Below, one piece after another: positions 1 through 7,448 of a stretch of 35,361 bases of DNA (the first letter of the stretch is position 1; every line of letters begins with the position of its first letter). The notes under the pieces were generated by a model. That model saw only the letters and a program-made list of their open reading frames with translations. It was not told the origin of the DNA and did not search any database. Source of the DNA: Deltaproteobacteria bacterium (lineage in GTDB: Bacteria > Desulfobacterota > Binatia > UBA9968); contig JACQUW010000269.1 of assembly GCA_016210115.1 (NCBI GenBank), positions 1-35,361 of the forward strand, given 5' to 3'. Made by a program: the position numbers and the translations under genes.

Positions 1-2
1 AC

Positions 3-2390
3 TGCGCGCTGTGCACGGCTCACTGCGCAACGGTCACAACTGTTGAAGCCGGTCGCGTTATCCGTCTGGATCCCGACGCCGAGCATCCCAATGGCGGCGT
101 CATGTGTCTCAAAGGGAAGGCGGCTCCGGAGCTTCTCTATCATCCCGAGCGCCTGAATTATCCGCTGAGACGAAGCCGAGCCAAAAGCGGTCCGGATCCC
201 GGTTGGGAGAGAGTCAGTTGGGATGAGGCTCTCGATGATATTGCCAAACGTCTATGGACCATCCGGGAGCACCATGGCGCCCGGGCGGTCGCGTTAGCCA
301 AAGGAACAAAGAGCGGCACCTCCGTAGATGATGTTGAGAGATGGTTGGGTCGTTTCCTCAATGCTTTCGGAAGCCCCAATTGGGTTTCCACCACTCACAT
401 TTGTAACTGGCATCGCGATACGGGCTTTAGCTACACTTTCGGGATGAACCTTCCGACACCTGATGTGGCTAACAGCAAATCTTTTCTCCTCTGGGGCCAC
501 AATCCCAGTCATACATCGTTGATCCTGGCCCACGACATTACGGCCGCTAAGACCCGGGGAATGAAGTTGGTTGGCGTGGACCCGCGCCGGGTTGGTTTGA
601 TGGGTAAAGCCGATATTCACCTGCCGGTTCGACCTGGAGCAGACGGCGCGCTGGCGCTGGCGTTGATTCATGCCCTTATCGAAGAGGGCTGGTACGATGC
701 TGATTTCGTTCGGCGATGGACCAATGGATCTTTTTTGCTCCGTCTCGATAACGGTCTTGCGCTAACGGAGGCTGACGTTTCAGCGGACGGCCGCCCGGAT
801 CGTCACATCGCGTGGGACGAGAGAACGGATCGAGCCGTGACCTACGACTGCGCGTCCGGATCTTTTGAATCGGACGGTATTCGCCCCTCCCTTTTTGGCG
901 CCAGATCGGTCAGAGGAAAAGACGGCGCGACGATTCACTGCCTGACTGCTCTGATGGCGCTCGCGAGCCTTGCCTCGCGTTACGCGCCCGAGCGCTCGCA
1001 AGCCATTACATGGGTTTCGGCGGAGAAAGTTTGGAAGGCCGCCCATCTTCTGGCGCACCATCGGCCGGTCAGCCTTTACATGTGGAACGGTCTCGGCCAG
1101 CACACCAATGCCACCCAGACCAGCCGGGCCGTAGGCATTCTCTACGCGCTTTTGGGGGACATCGATCAGCCGGGTGGAAACGTCGTATTTCCGAAAGCGC
1201 CGGTTAACACCGTCGACGGTAAGGATCTTTTGCCGAAGGAGATGGCCGCGCAGAGAATCGGTCGCGCTGAAAAGCCGCTTGGTCCTCCAGCCAAACCTGG
1301 CAACTGCGCCGCCTACGACATTTTCACGGCTATACTTGAGCGACACCCTTATCCGGTCAAGGCCCTGCTCAATTTCGGCTCCAATACTGTTATCTCCACG
1401 GCCGATTCCCGCCGCGCGCGCGAAGCTTTTTGCGCGCTTGAGTTTTCGGTTGCGACCGAGCTCTTCATGACACCGACAGCCGAGCTCTGCGATTACGTGC
1501 TTCCGGCAACTTCGTTTTTGGAGATGTCGAATCTCGCAACTGCCTTTGAGCACCGCCCCGGCGGAAAGAGCCATATTCAATACCGGCATGCCGTGGTACC
1601 TCCGCTCGCAGAGCGTCGCTCCGATACCTGGATTATTTTTGAGCTGGCGAAGCGAATGGGGTTAGGAGACCGTTTCTGGAACGGCGATGTGGAGGCAGGA
1701 TATGCCCATGAGCTGGCGCCGAGCGGTCTTGCTCTCGAGCAGGTCAAAGCGTCTCCGGGAGGAATCACTCTGCCCGTCACTCCCGGCTATCGGAAATATG
1801 CCGCGGTGAAGGACCAGGGAGAAAGCCGCGGCTTTGCAACCCCATCGAAAAAAGTGGAAATTTACTCCCACACTTTTGCCGCCCACGGGTTTTCACCCTT
1901 GCCTGAATATGTTGAACCGGCAATGAGCCCTTACAGCCGGCCCGAATTGGCCGGGTTGTATCCCCTGGTTCTTACCAATGCAAAGTTTACAACCTTTATT
2001 CACAGCCAGTTGCGGGCGCTGCCAAGCCTGCGGCGAATTTCCCCGGAGCCGCTGGCCGAAATACATCCTCAGACTGCAGCGCGTTACGGAGTGAAGAACG
2101 GAGATTGGATCTGGGTGGAAACGCCAAAAACCTCGATGCGCGTAAAGGCTAAAGTGACAGACAGGATCTTGCCGGACGTCGTCTGCTGCCAGCATGGGTG
2201 GTGGCAACAGTGCTCCGAGCTGAATCTTCCAGCCTATAATCCCTACTCAGAGCAGGGCGCTAACCTGAGTCTCCTTATCGGCTCGGATCTGCGCGACCCT
2301 ATCAGTGGCTCTCTTCCCCACCGCTCTTATCTCTGCCGGGTCCGCCCCCTGTATCAGGAAACAGTCGAAGCTGTTTCCGCCTCGACTTGA
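3..2390 (+). CDS. Molybdopterin oxidoreductase (DMSO reductase superfamily), 5' end missing
   Basis: This is a Mo/W-bis-MGD enzyme of the DMSO-reductase superfamily whose N-terminus lies upstream of the window. The reading frame is open from base 3, before the first ATG at 102, and encodes CALCTAHC followed about 25 residues later by MCLKGK. That is the Cys-x2-Cys-x3-Cys...Cys [4Fe-4S] site of the family, so the ATG at 102 is internal. About 100 residues further on, THICNWHRD supplies a Cys (codon 402-404) at the usual place of the molybdenum ligand, as in formate dehydrogenase, thiosulfate reductase and acetylene hydratase-type members. LLWGHNP and VDPRR belong to the cofactor-binding core. 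The C-terminal molybdopterin dinucleotide-binding domain is present (LVLTNAKF, EIHPQTAARYGVKNGDWIWVETP). At least 795 residues are encoded. No Tat signal can be judged. The substrate is unknown; acetylene hydratase, transhydroxylase and oxidoreductase functions all remain possible. Confidence 0.93.
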   Translation, partial: CALCTAHCATVTTVEAGRVIRLDPDAEHPNGGVMCLKGKAAPELLYHPERLNYPLRRSRAKSGPDPGWERVSWDEALDDIAKRLWTIREHHGARAVALAKGTKSGTSVDDVERWLGRFLNAFGSPNWVSTTHICNWHRDTGFSYTFGMNLPTPDVANSKSFLLWGHNPSHTSLILAHDITAAKTRGMKLVGVDPRRVGLMGKADIHLPVRPGADGALALALIHALIEEGWYDADFVRRWTNGSFLLRLDNGLALTEADVSADGRPDRHIAWDERTDRAVTYDCASGSFESDGIRPSLFGARSVRGKDGATIHCLTALMALASLASRYAPERSQAITWVSAEKVWKAAHLLAHHRPVSLYMWNGLGQHTNATQTSRAVGILYALLGDIDQPGGNVVFPKAPVNTVDGKDLLPKEMAAQRIGRAEKPLGPPAKPGNCAAYDIFTAILERHPYPVKALLNFGSNTVISTADSRRAREAFCALEFSVATELFMTPTAELCDYVLPATSFLEMSNLATAFEHRPGGKSHIQYRHAVVPPLAERRSDTWIIFELAKRMGLGDRFWNGDVEAGYAHELAPSGLALEQVKASPGGITLPVTPGYRKYAAVKDQGESRGFATPSKKVEIYSHTFAAHGFSPLPEYVEPAMSPYSRPELAGLYPLVLTNAKFTTFIHSQLRALPSLRRISPEPLAEIHPQTAARYGVKNGDWIWVETPKTSMRVKAKVTDRILPDVVCCQHGWWQQCSELNLPAYNPYSEQGANLSLLIGSDLRDPISGSLPHRSYLCRVRPLYQETVEAVSAST

Positions 2391-3118
2391 GCCCCCTCGT
2401 CGAGCGTCTCCATGAGCCTCCCCCAGCCCGCCAGCCGAACCCTCACCCTGATCAGCTTCAGGCATTGCCAGATCATCGCCTGTGTCGAGCTTATCACGGG
2501 GATTCCTAACTCCTCCTCCAAGAGAGGGACCGTTCGAATCGTAGGCCAGCGCGGACAGTGTAGAAAAATGCCGTCGCCTTCCGGCGCCTCGGAGTAAAGT
2601 TTTCTTGCGAGCCTGTACGAGACGTGCTCGTGCTGCGCTCCTATCTCAGAGTTTTTGAGAATTCCCAGCCCGCCCACTTTTTGCACCTGAAAACCCGCTT
2701 TGGTAAGAAAATCCCCCATCCGCTGGTTCATGTCGTCGCGATGCGGCGTCACAACGACCGGTTTTTTAATGCCCAGCTTGCGCATCGACTCTATTTCGGC
2801 GGTAATTCCCACCGTAAAAGGAACTTTGAGCCTGGACTGGATGTGCCGGGTGACCTCTGCATCGCTCCCGTAGCCCATCATCGTAAACATCGGCGAGCCG
2901 CCGGCGATCACCACGTCGGCGCCTGCCTGCTCAAGATCCACGGCAGCCTCTTCGATGAACTCCAGCTGTCTTTTGATGTGATCGTCGGCCAGCTGGCGGA
3001 TTCGTCCGGTCGTGTTAAGGAGCATAAACTCCTCCGGCATCATGCGGTAAAACTCGTAGACAAAAGTGTCGCCTCTGGAGGCGCTGACATGGCCCAGTCT
3101 GGCCCTCCATCCGTACAT
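2354..3118 (-). CDS. Arylmalonate decarboxylase / maleate isomerase-like enzyme (Asp/Glu racemase superfamily)
   Basis: This 254-residue protein belongs to the Asp/Glu/hydantoin racemase superfamily, whose members racemise, isomerise or decarboxylate small acids. It opens with MYGWRARLGH, a beginning typical of the maleate isomerase/arylmalonate decarboxylase branch. The superfamily normally uses two cysteines. Here the first position reads AGGSP (Gly73-Gly74) and only the second Cys is present, Cys188 in FLHCPRWPT. A Gly at the first position with a single Cys188 is the pattern known for arylmalonate decarboxylase. The ATG at 3118 was chosen because AAGGAG lies 7 bases before it; the frame is open further upstream but that extension runs into the cupin gene. 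It lies 92 bases downstream of the cupin gene on the same strand, and its 3' end overlaps the convergent molybdoenzyme gene by 37 bases. The true substrate is unknown. Confidence 0.8.
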   Translation of the reverse strand: MYGWRARLGHVSASRGDTFVYEFYRMMPEEFMLLNTTGRIRQLADDHIKRQLEFIEEAAVDLEQAGADVVIAGGSPMFTMMGYGSDAEVTRHIQSRLKVPFTVGITAEIESMRKLGIKKPVVVTPHRDDMNQRMGDFLTKAGFQVQKVGGLGILKNSEIGAQHEHVSYRLARKLYSEAPEGDGIFLHCPRWPTIRTVPLLEEELGIPVISSTQAMIWQCLKLIRVRVRLAGWGRLMETLDEGAQVEAETASTVS

Positions 3119-3125
3119 GCTGGTT

Positions 3126-3131
3126 CTCCTT
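3126..3131 (-). promoter_or_regulatory. Ribosome binding site AAGGAG deciding the start of the AMDase-like gene
   Basis: AAGGAG on the minus strand ends 7 bases before the ATG at 3118. It supports this start over the longer open frame that begins at 3247, which would overlap the upstream cupin gene. Confidence 0.75.
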
Positions 3132-3210
3132 TTTCCGTGCCCACAACGGCGAAGAGACGACGCCACTCCGAAATCCGCAATGGGAAATCCGAAATCTCGC
3201 TGGTCGATTC

Positions 3211-4266
3211 CTACCCCATATCCACTTTGACGCCGCTCTTCGCGCACTCTTCCTCGTACATTTTTTTTAACGCCGAATCTTCGTCTTCGAACTCGATCTG
3301 CTCGATTCCCTTTTCCTCTCTCTGAACCGCCGTGTTGGCGTGGAGAGCGACAAATTTGCAGGGCTCCGTTCCGGTATTATAGTGCTGGTGCCAGGTCCCG
3401 GCCGGGGGTGAAATCACGCTGCCTTCGTGCCAGTCATATTTTTTAGGCGCTTCCCCTTCGTCCCACATGAGCGTGTAGCCGGTCGAGTCCAACATGCAGA
3501 CATGGGCTCCCGGACCATGGCGATGCGCCTTTTTGTATCTCCCTACAGGAAACTGCGAGACATGAGCCAGCATCGCGCTGCCAGCCATGTGGATATACAT
3601 GTTGCGGGTGCCTTTACCTCTCTTCTCTCTCGGTACCAGATTGATCTTTCTGATATCGGCAATGAAGTTGGAATGGAGAATGCCTCCGTAATACTCAGTA
3701 TAATACTGTCCCGGTTTCGAGAAAAACTCCTCGTCCGCGGGATCAAAGCGGTCTTTGAAGATATAGTTCGTATTGAAAATGAAGTCGGGGTCGCGGTAGA
3801 GCTCGAAGGCCACGGGAGCACTGGTCAGGGCCATATACCTGGCGCGCTCGGTTCCGCTGGCGTTGAAATGCTGATGCCAGGCGTTAAGCGGGATGGCGAA
3901 GAGACTTCCTCTCTCCCATTCAAAAGTTCGCTTCGGGGCTCCTTCGTACCATATCGTAGTGGCCCCTTGGCCTTCGGCAACGAGAACGATCTCCTCATAG
4001 AGCTGCCGCTGAGGTTCCAGGCTTTCTCCCGCTGAAATCTCGCAAACATAGCCGTCTGCAACCAGTTGATCCGAAAAGCTGAGGTAAGCTCCTTTCCCTC
4101 CTCTCCTTTTCCAATCTCCCAGCTCCAGAGTGCGCACGTCTGCAACGTAAGAACCGCTCACGATCGGAATCCCTTCCGATTCGATCCATTTCCGATAGGG
4201 GCTATATTTATCCATCATGAACTGGACATAAGGATGAACCTCAAACTCCTTTACCGGGCGTGCCAT
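3211..4266 (-). CDS. Double-cupin protein, putative non-haem metal enzyme
   Basis: This 351-residue bicupin has two beta-barrel domains. The first (about residues 70-155) has a weakened metal site: RQLYEEIVLV stands where the first His-x-His motif is expected, while NAWHQHFN retains histidines of the second motif. The second barrel (about 225-310) keeps a fuller set: AHRHGPGAH (His248, His250, His255) and GTWHQHYN (His293, His295). Metal binding is therefore likely in the C-terminal barrel. No signal peptide is visible, so it is probably cytoplasmic. The start at 4266 is set by AAGGAG 6 bases upstream, rather than an earlier in-frame ATG at 4326. It precedes the AMDase-like gene on the same strand, which suggests a shared catabolic unit acting on an organic acid or aromatic compound. 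That is inference, and the actual reaction cannot be named from sequence. Confidence 0.82.
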   Translation of the reverse strand: MARPVKEFEVHPYVQFMMDKYSPYRKWIESEGIPIVSGSYVADVRTLELGDWKRRGGKGAYLSFSDQLVADGYVCEISAGESLEPQRQLYEEIVLVAEGQGATTIWYEGAPKRTFEWERGSLFAIPLNAWHQHFNASGTERARYMALTSAPVAFELYRDPDFIFNTNYIFKDRFDPADEEFFSKPGQYYTEYYGGILHSNFIADIRKINLVPREKRGKGTRNMYIHMAGSAMLAHVSQFPVGRYKKAHRHGPGAHVCMLDSTGYTLMWDEGEAPKKYDWHEGSVISPPAGTWHQHYNTGTEPCKFVALHANTAVQREEKGIEQIEFEDEDSALKKMYEEECAKSGVKVDMG

Positions 4267-4272
4267 CGGAAA

Positions 4273-4278
4273 CTCCTT
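4273..4278 (-). promoter_or_regulatory. Ribosome binding site AAGGAG of the double-cupin gene
   Basis: AAGGAG on the minus strand lies 6 bases before the ATG at 4266 and decides the start against the upstream in-frame ATG at 4326, which has no such site. Confidence 0.75.
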
Positions 4279-4376
4279 TCCTCTTTCGTTATTTGGCAAG
4301 TTACTGCGGAAAAAATTGAGTGTCAACGTGGATCTGATTTTGGGTTTTCCGAACCGGGTTTAGCAGGCACAGGAAC

Positions 4377-4395
4377 GCCCGTGGTCTTAACGGGC
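4377..4395. other. Short inverted repeat between the cupin and SCO1 genes
   Basis: GCCCGT (4377-4382) and ACGGGC (4390-4395) form a 6-base stem around a 7-base loop in the gap between the SCO1 3' end and the cupin start. It could be a weak terminator for the SCO1 transcript reading leftwards, but no T-run follows on either strand. Confidence 0.25.
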
Positions 4396-4494
4396 TTGCG
4401 TATCGCGCAATAGGAAACTTGCCGCCGAGGACGCCCTTCCGTCGTGAACCATCCGAGATCTCGATCTCACTTTTCGGCGAGAAGACGCCGCGCA

Positions 4495-5091
4495 TCACCG
4501 AGGATCGTCTTCGGATTGGGAGCAGTGCCGTAATACGCAATGACGCATGACGCCCTTTCGGTCGACCAGAGCTGTCAGAGCCGTATGGTCGATCAGACCT
4601 CTCGCTTTTCTTTCCACTCTTACGCCAAACGCCTTCCAAACTCGTTTCAAAGAGTCTGTGTCGCCGGTGATCAGTGCCCATTCGGAGAAATCGATCTTGT
4701 AGCGCTTGCCATAGGATTTTAAGACCTCGGGAGCGTCGATTTCCGGATCCGTCGTAATGGAGAGAAAGAAGACCCCTTCGCGCTCGCCGCGCCGGGTAAG
4801 CCCTTCCAGCACCTTCTGCATATTCACTGTTATTAGCGGGCAAATGTCGGGACAGGTCGTGTAAATAAACCCCACAAGGACGACTTTTCCCCTGAGTGAT
4901 TGAAAGCTGAAGGGCTTTCCCGCCTGGTCTTTGAGCGAAAAATCTCCGATGGGGAGGCGGATCTCCCGGCGGGGCGTCGCTTTCTCCAGAGGCGTGCCCT
5001 TATGATCGTGGCCAAAAGCCGGCCTCTGCAGGGCGAGCAGTGCTGCAGTCGCGAGCGATAGCCCGATCACCAGTGCTTTTAACTCAGTCAT
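4495..5091 (-). CDS. SCO1/SenC copper chaperone with frameshifted C-terminus
   Basis: This is a SCO1/SenC/PrrC thioredoxin-fold protein that delivers copper to the CuA site of cytochrome oxidase in the periplasm. The N-terminal hydrophobic stretch (about residues 6-27) is a signal or membrane anchor. Copper ligands are present: TTCPDICP gives Cys80 and Cys84, and LIDHTALT gives His169. The ATG at 5091-5089 overlaps the TGA of the upstream cytochrome c gene, so translation is probably coupled. After VMRH (residue 184) the frame departs from the family. Skipping one base near 4536-4539 restores a family-like tail, YYGTAPNPKT then ILGDARRLLAEK, ending at a TGA at 4467-4469. The open frame instead ends 14 codons later in an unrelated sequence. 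The three metal ligands lie before the break, so the product might still bind copper. A sequencing error is also possible. Confidence 0.88.
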   Translation of the reverse strand: MTELKALVIGLSLATAALLALQRPAFGHDHKGTPLEKATPRREIRLPIGDFSLKDQAGKPFSFQSLRGKVVLVGFIYTTCPDICPLITVNMQKVLEGLTRRGEREGVFFLSITTDPEIDAPEVLKSYGKRYKIDFSEWALITGDTDSLKRVWKAFGVRVERKARGLIDHTALTALVDRKGVMRHCVLRHCSQSEDDPR

Positions 5092-5519
5092 TTGGGCCGC
5101 TCGTTTTCGCCCGCCTCGTCATAGCCCAGCACATACTCCCACGGTACGCGGCAATGGGCCCAAACCAGAGGCTCAAACTTCTCCCACCATTTTAGCGGCC
5201 GCCCCTCCCGGCTCAGCAGATTTACCAGCCGCACTGAGTCCTGGATTTCGGCATGGCTCAGAGCCGGCGAAAAAGCGGGCATCAGTCCCTCACCCTGAGC
5301 GATGACCTTGCGGATTTGAACGACGGTTTTGCGCTCCACGGTGTCGCGGAAATCCGGAACAGAAACGGGCAATGACGACGCCACCGGGCCGTCCCCTTTT
5401 CCCATTGTTCCGTGACACCCAAGACAACGCTGCGCATAGAGTACTTTCATCCGCTCGCTCGGGCCGCATGCTGCTATAAGGAGTAGAATAAACGGGAGAG
5501 CGCTCCAACTATTAATCAT
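5088..5519 (-). CDS. Lipoprotein cytochrome c, monohaem
   Basis: This 143-residue protein starts with a hydrophobic segment ending in the lipobox-like LIAAC (Cys18), so it is probably a lipid-anchored periplasmic cytochrome c. The haem site is RCLGCH (Cys32, Cys35, His36) and the sixth ligand is likely Met80 in GLMPAFSPAL, as in class I cytochromes with an MPxF motif. The ATG at 5519 was chosen because it places the signal directly at the N-terminus. An upstream in-frame ATG at 5636 would add 39 residues without signal character. The ribosome binding site at 5519 is poor. The stop overlaps the ATG of the SCO1 gene by two bases. Together the pair suggests electron transfer or oxidase biogenesis, although no oxidase subunit genes are in view. 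A low-potential electron donor role is equally possible. Confidence 0.85.
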   Translation of the reverse strand: MINSWSALPFILLLIAACGPSERMKVLYAQRCLGCHGTMGKGDGPVASSLPVSVPDFRDTVERKTVVQIRKVIAQGEGLMPAFSPALSHAEIQDSVRLVNLLSREGRPLKWWEKFEPLVWAHCRVPWEYVLGYDEAGENERPK

Positions 5520-5674
5520 GGTCAAAAGTTTGGCTGGAGTGATTTGCGAAAAACTGTTAACCTTTCCCGGTCTTGGTTTTGAAAGCCAGTCTAAGCGCGT
5601 TTCCAGGCGATGGCAACCCGTTGACATAGTTTTCAAAATCGTGTTACTGACTTCTTGAGAAGCGGACGGTTGGA

Positions 5675-6091
5675 ATGTCGAAAGTCTTGCGCTTCGGCGT
5701 GTCGCTGGAGGATGATCTGCTGCGCTCCTTTGATCGCAGCATAGCAGACCTGGGGTATGCCAACCGGTCCGAAGCCATCAGAGATCTCATTCGCGACCAC
5801 CTGATTCAGAAAAAGGTATCCCGGGGCGAGGGTGATATCATCGGGGTCGTCAGCCTTGTCTACGACCACAGGGTTCGTCGGCTGGGAGACCTCTTGGCGG
5901 ATATGCAGCACCGGGCCCAGGTGGCCATCAATGCGAGCCTGCATATCCATCTGGACGAGCACAATTGTCTGGAGGTCATCGTGATCCGTGGTGGGGCGGA
6001 CAAGGTGCATGAGGTTGCGGGGAAGCTTATTGCCACAAAGGGTGTGCAGAACGGAAAACTCACGATGACGACGGCCGAAGTAAGGAGCTAA
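5675..6091 (+). CDS. nikR: Nickel-responsive transcriptional regulator NikR
   Basis: This 138-residue protein has the two NikR domains: an N-terminal ribbon-helix-helix DNA-binding domain (about residues 1-45, LRFGVSLEDDLL ... NRSEAIRDLIRDHL) and a C-terminal ACT-like regulatory domain. The four high-affinity nickel ligands are all present with the same spacing as in E. coli NikR (His76, His87, His89, Cys95): here His79, His90, His92 and Cys98, in QHR and ASLHIHLDEHNCLEV. It should bind DNA as a Ni-loaded tetramer and repress uptake genes. It is transcribed divergently from the cytochrome c/SCO1 pair and is followed after 85 bases by the MFS-TonB receptor-TonB-ABC series, its likely targets. 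A candidate operator sits in that 85-base gap. The ribosome binding site is weak (TTGGA directly before ATG). Confidence 0.95.
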   Translation: MSKVLRFGVSLEDDLLRSFDRSIADLGYANRSEAIRDLIRDHLIQKKVSRGEGDIIGVVSLVYDHRVRRLGDLLADMQHRAQVAINASLHIHLDEHNCLEVIVIRGGADKVHEVAGKLIATKGVQNGKLTMTTAEVRS

Positions 6092-6105
6092 ATTTTTTTA
6101 TTGAT

Positions 6106-6136
6106 CCGTGACACGAATTTAAGAATGATGATACGG
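6106..6136. promoter_or_regulatory. Candidate NikR operator (31-bp quasi-palindrome)
   Basis: CCGTGACA (6106-6113) and TGATACGG (6129-6136) are inverted arms matching at 6 of 8 positions across a 15-base spacer, 41-71 bases before the MFS start. E. coli NikR binds two 6-base half-sites, GTATGA and TCATAC, 16 bases apart. The reverse complement here reads GTATCA-N15-TGTCAC, a similar layout. The assignment is inferred from position and architecture only. Confidence 0.4.
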
Positions 6137-6163
6137 TCTTTTGATTTTTCGGGAGAGAGTTTT

Positions 6164-6168
6164 GGAGG
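6164..6168 (+). promoter_or_regulatory. Ribosome binding site GGAGG of the MFS gene
   Basis: GGAGG lies 8 bases before the ATG at 6177 and supports this start, which puts the His-rich tag at the N-terminus. Confidence 0.75.
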
Positions 6169-6176
6169 CATCCTGC

Positions 6177-7448
6177 ATGACTGATTTCCACTCGCACCAT
6201 CACGCGCACGGCGAGCTTTCGCACGAGCATAGCCGGCCGGCTTCGACGCTCTCGCTCATCAGTCTTGCGCACGGAATCAACCATGCCCAAGCGGCTCTGA
6301 AACCCCTGGTTTACCCTCTCGTCCTGCGCGAATTCGGTTTCGGCTACAGCGAACTCGGGATCATGTTGGGCGTCGCCAGTGCCGTCGGGGGTTTTCTACA
6401 GCTTGGCGCCGGCGCCCTGGGACGGACTATCCGCCGCCATCTCCTTCTGGGGGTGGGGAACGCTTCCGTTGGGATCTGTTTTTTGTTCGTAGGCTTGGCG
6501 CAGAGCTTTCCCCAGTTTTTCTTTTGGACAGTCATGTCGCGGGTCGGTGGCGCCGCCCAACACCCTGTAGGTGCCGCTCTTCTATCGCACCATTTCAAAC
6601 GGAAACGCCTGGGTCTAGCTCTCGCGACCCATTTCACCGCGGGCAATTTAGGAACTGCCTTTATCCCTTTTGTAGCCGCCTTGCTGATCGGACTATGGGG
6701 CTGGCGCGTAACCACTATCCTCTTTGCGGTGCCAGCAATAATTGTCGGACTCGCCCTATGCGTCTGGCTGAAAGACCCACGGGAAAATAGCCCCAGTCAA
6801 TCCAGCTCTCAGGCCTCTTTTATCGACGATAGCAAGCACGCTTTGGCTAATTCCAAGCTCCGCTGGATCTTGCTTTCCGCTGCCGTGGCCGCGGGGGGTT
6901 CGGGACATGGCATCCTTTCCAGCTTTCTTCCCCTCTACCTCAGCCATCGGCTGGGCCTGAGCGCGCCCGCCGTCGGATTCATCTTTACTCTCCTGATGGC
7001 CGGAAGCATCGTCGGGCCACTGTTAGGAGGACGGCTGTTGGATCGATTTTCGTCGCAGCAGGTCATCTTGGGAGGCTATACTGTTGCGGCCCTGGCTACA
7101 GCCTCTCTACCATGGGCCGCTCTTAATTCCGTCGTTCTTCACGTGGTTGCCCTCGTTCTCGGGACCTCGGCCTTCGGAGTTAACCCGATCCTGCAAACCC
7201 TGGTCGCTCAGGTAAGCGACGACCGGAATCGGGACATGAGCTTTGCATTGTTCTATACCGCGACCTTTTTGGCCGGAGCGCTGTGGTCGCCCGCGATCGG
7301 CTACCTATCCGACAGGTTTGGTCTGGAGGCTTCTTTTGCCGCCATGGCCCTTTCTTTCATGGCTGCAAGCCTTTGCGTGCTGGCCGGCCGGTTTAAGGAA
7401 GTCTCCCTTGCCGGGGCGCAAGCTGATGAATCGTGGTCTCATGGTTAG
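6177..7448 (+). CDS. MFS transporter with histidine-rich N-terminus, fosmidomycin-resistance-like
   Basis: This 423-residue major facilitator protein has about 12 predicted membrane segments. The segment SLAHGINHAQAALKPLVYP at its beginning resembles the fosmidomycin-resistance (Fsr) branch. The cytoplasmic N-terminus is strikingly His-rich: seven His in the first 18 residues (DFHSHHHAHGELSHEHS), a likely metal-binding tag. The ATG at 6177 was chosen because GGAGG (6164-6168) lies 8 bases upstream; an earlier in-frame ATG at 6141 lacks one. The gene follows nikR and its 3' end overlaps the start of the TonB-dependent receptor gene, so it is probably co-transcribed with the metal-uptake genes. 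It may move nickel or another divalent metal, or export a metallophore, as MFS proteins do in opine-metallophore loci. No metallophore synthase is seen nearby. Confidence 0.85.
   Translation: MTDFHSHHHAHGELSHEHSRPASTLSLISLAHGINHAQAALKPLVYPLVLREFGFGYSELGIMLGVASAVGGFLQLGAGALGRTIRRHLLLGVGNASVGICFLFVGLAQSFPQFFFWTVMSRVGGAAQHPVGAALLSHHFKRKRLGLALATHFTAGNLGTAFIPFVAALLIGLWGWRVTTILFAVPAIIVGLALCVWLKDPRENSPSQSSSQASFIDDSKHALANSKLRWILLSAAVAAGGSGHGILSSFLPLYLSHRLGLSAPAVGFIFTLLMAGSIVGPLLGGRLLDRFSSQQVILGGYTVAALATASLPWAALNSVVLHVVALVLGTSAFGVNPILQTLVAQVSDDRNRDMSFALFYTATFLAGALWSPAIGYLSDRFGLEASFAAMALSFMAASLCVLAGRFKEVSLAGAQADESWSHG

Noticed and set aside
102-104. ATG at 102 as start of the molybdoenzyme
   Set aside because: The frame is open upstream and encodes the other three Cys of the [4Fe-4S] motif, so this ATG is internal.
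780-1589. Minus-strand open frame of about 270 codons inside the molybdoenzyme gene
   Set aside because: Antisense to a well-supported gene, with low-complexity Arg/Gly-rich product and no ribosome binding site or motif.
3427-4035. Plus-strand open frame of about 200 codons opposite the double cupin
   Set aside because: Antisense to the cupin gene, whose His motifs and ribosome binding site are convincing.
5621-5647. TTGACA (5621) and GTGTTAC (5641) before nikR as promoter and NikR half-site
   Set aside because: The -10 match at 15-17 bases is poor and no second inverted half-site is found, so neither was listed as a feature.
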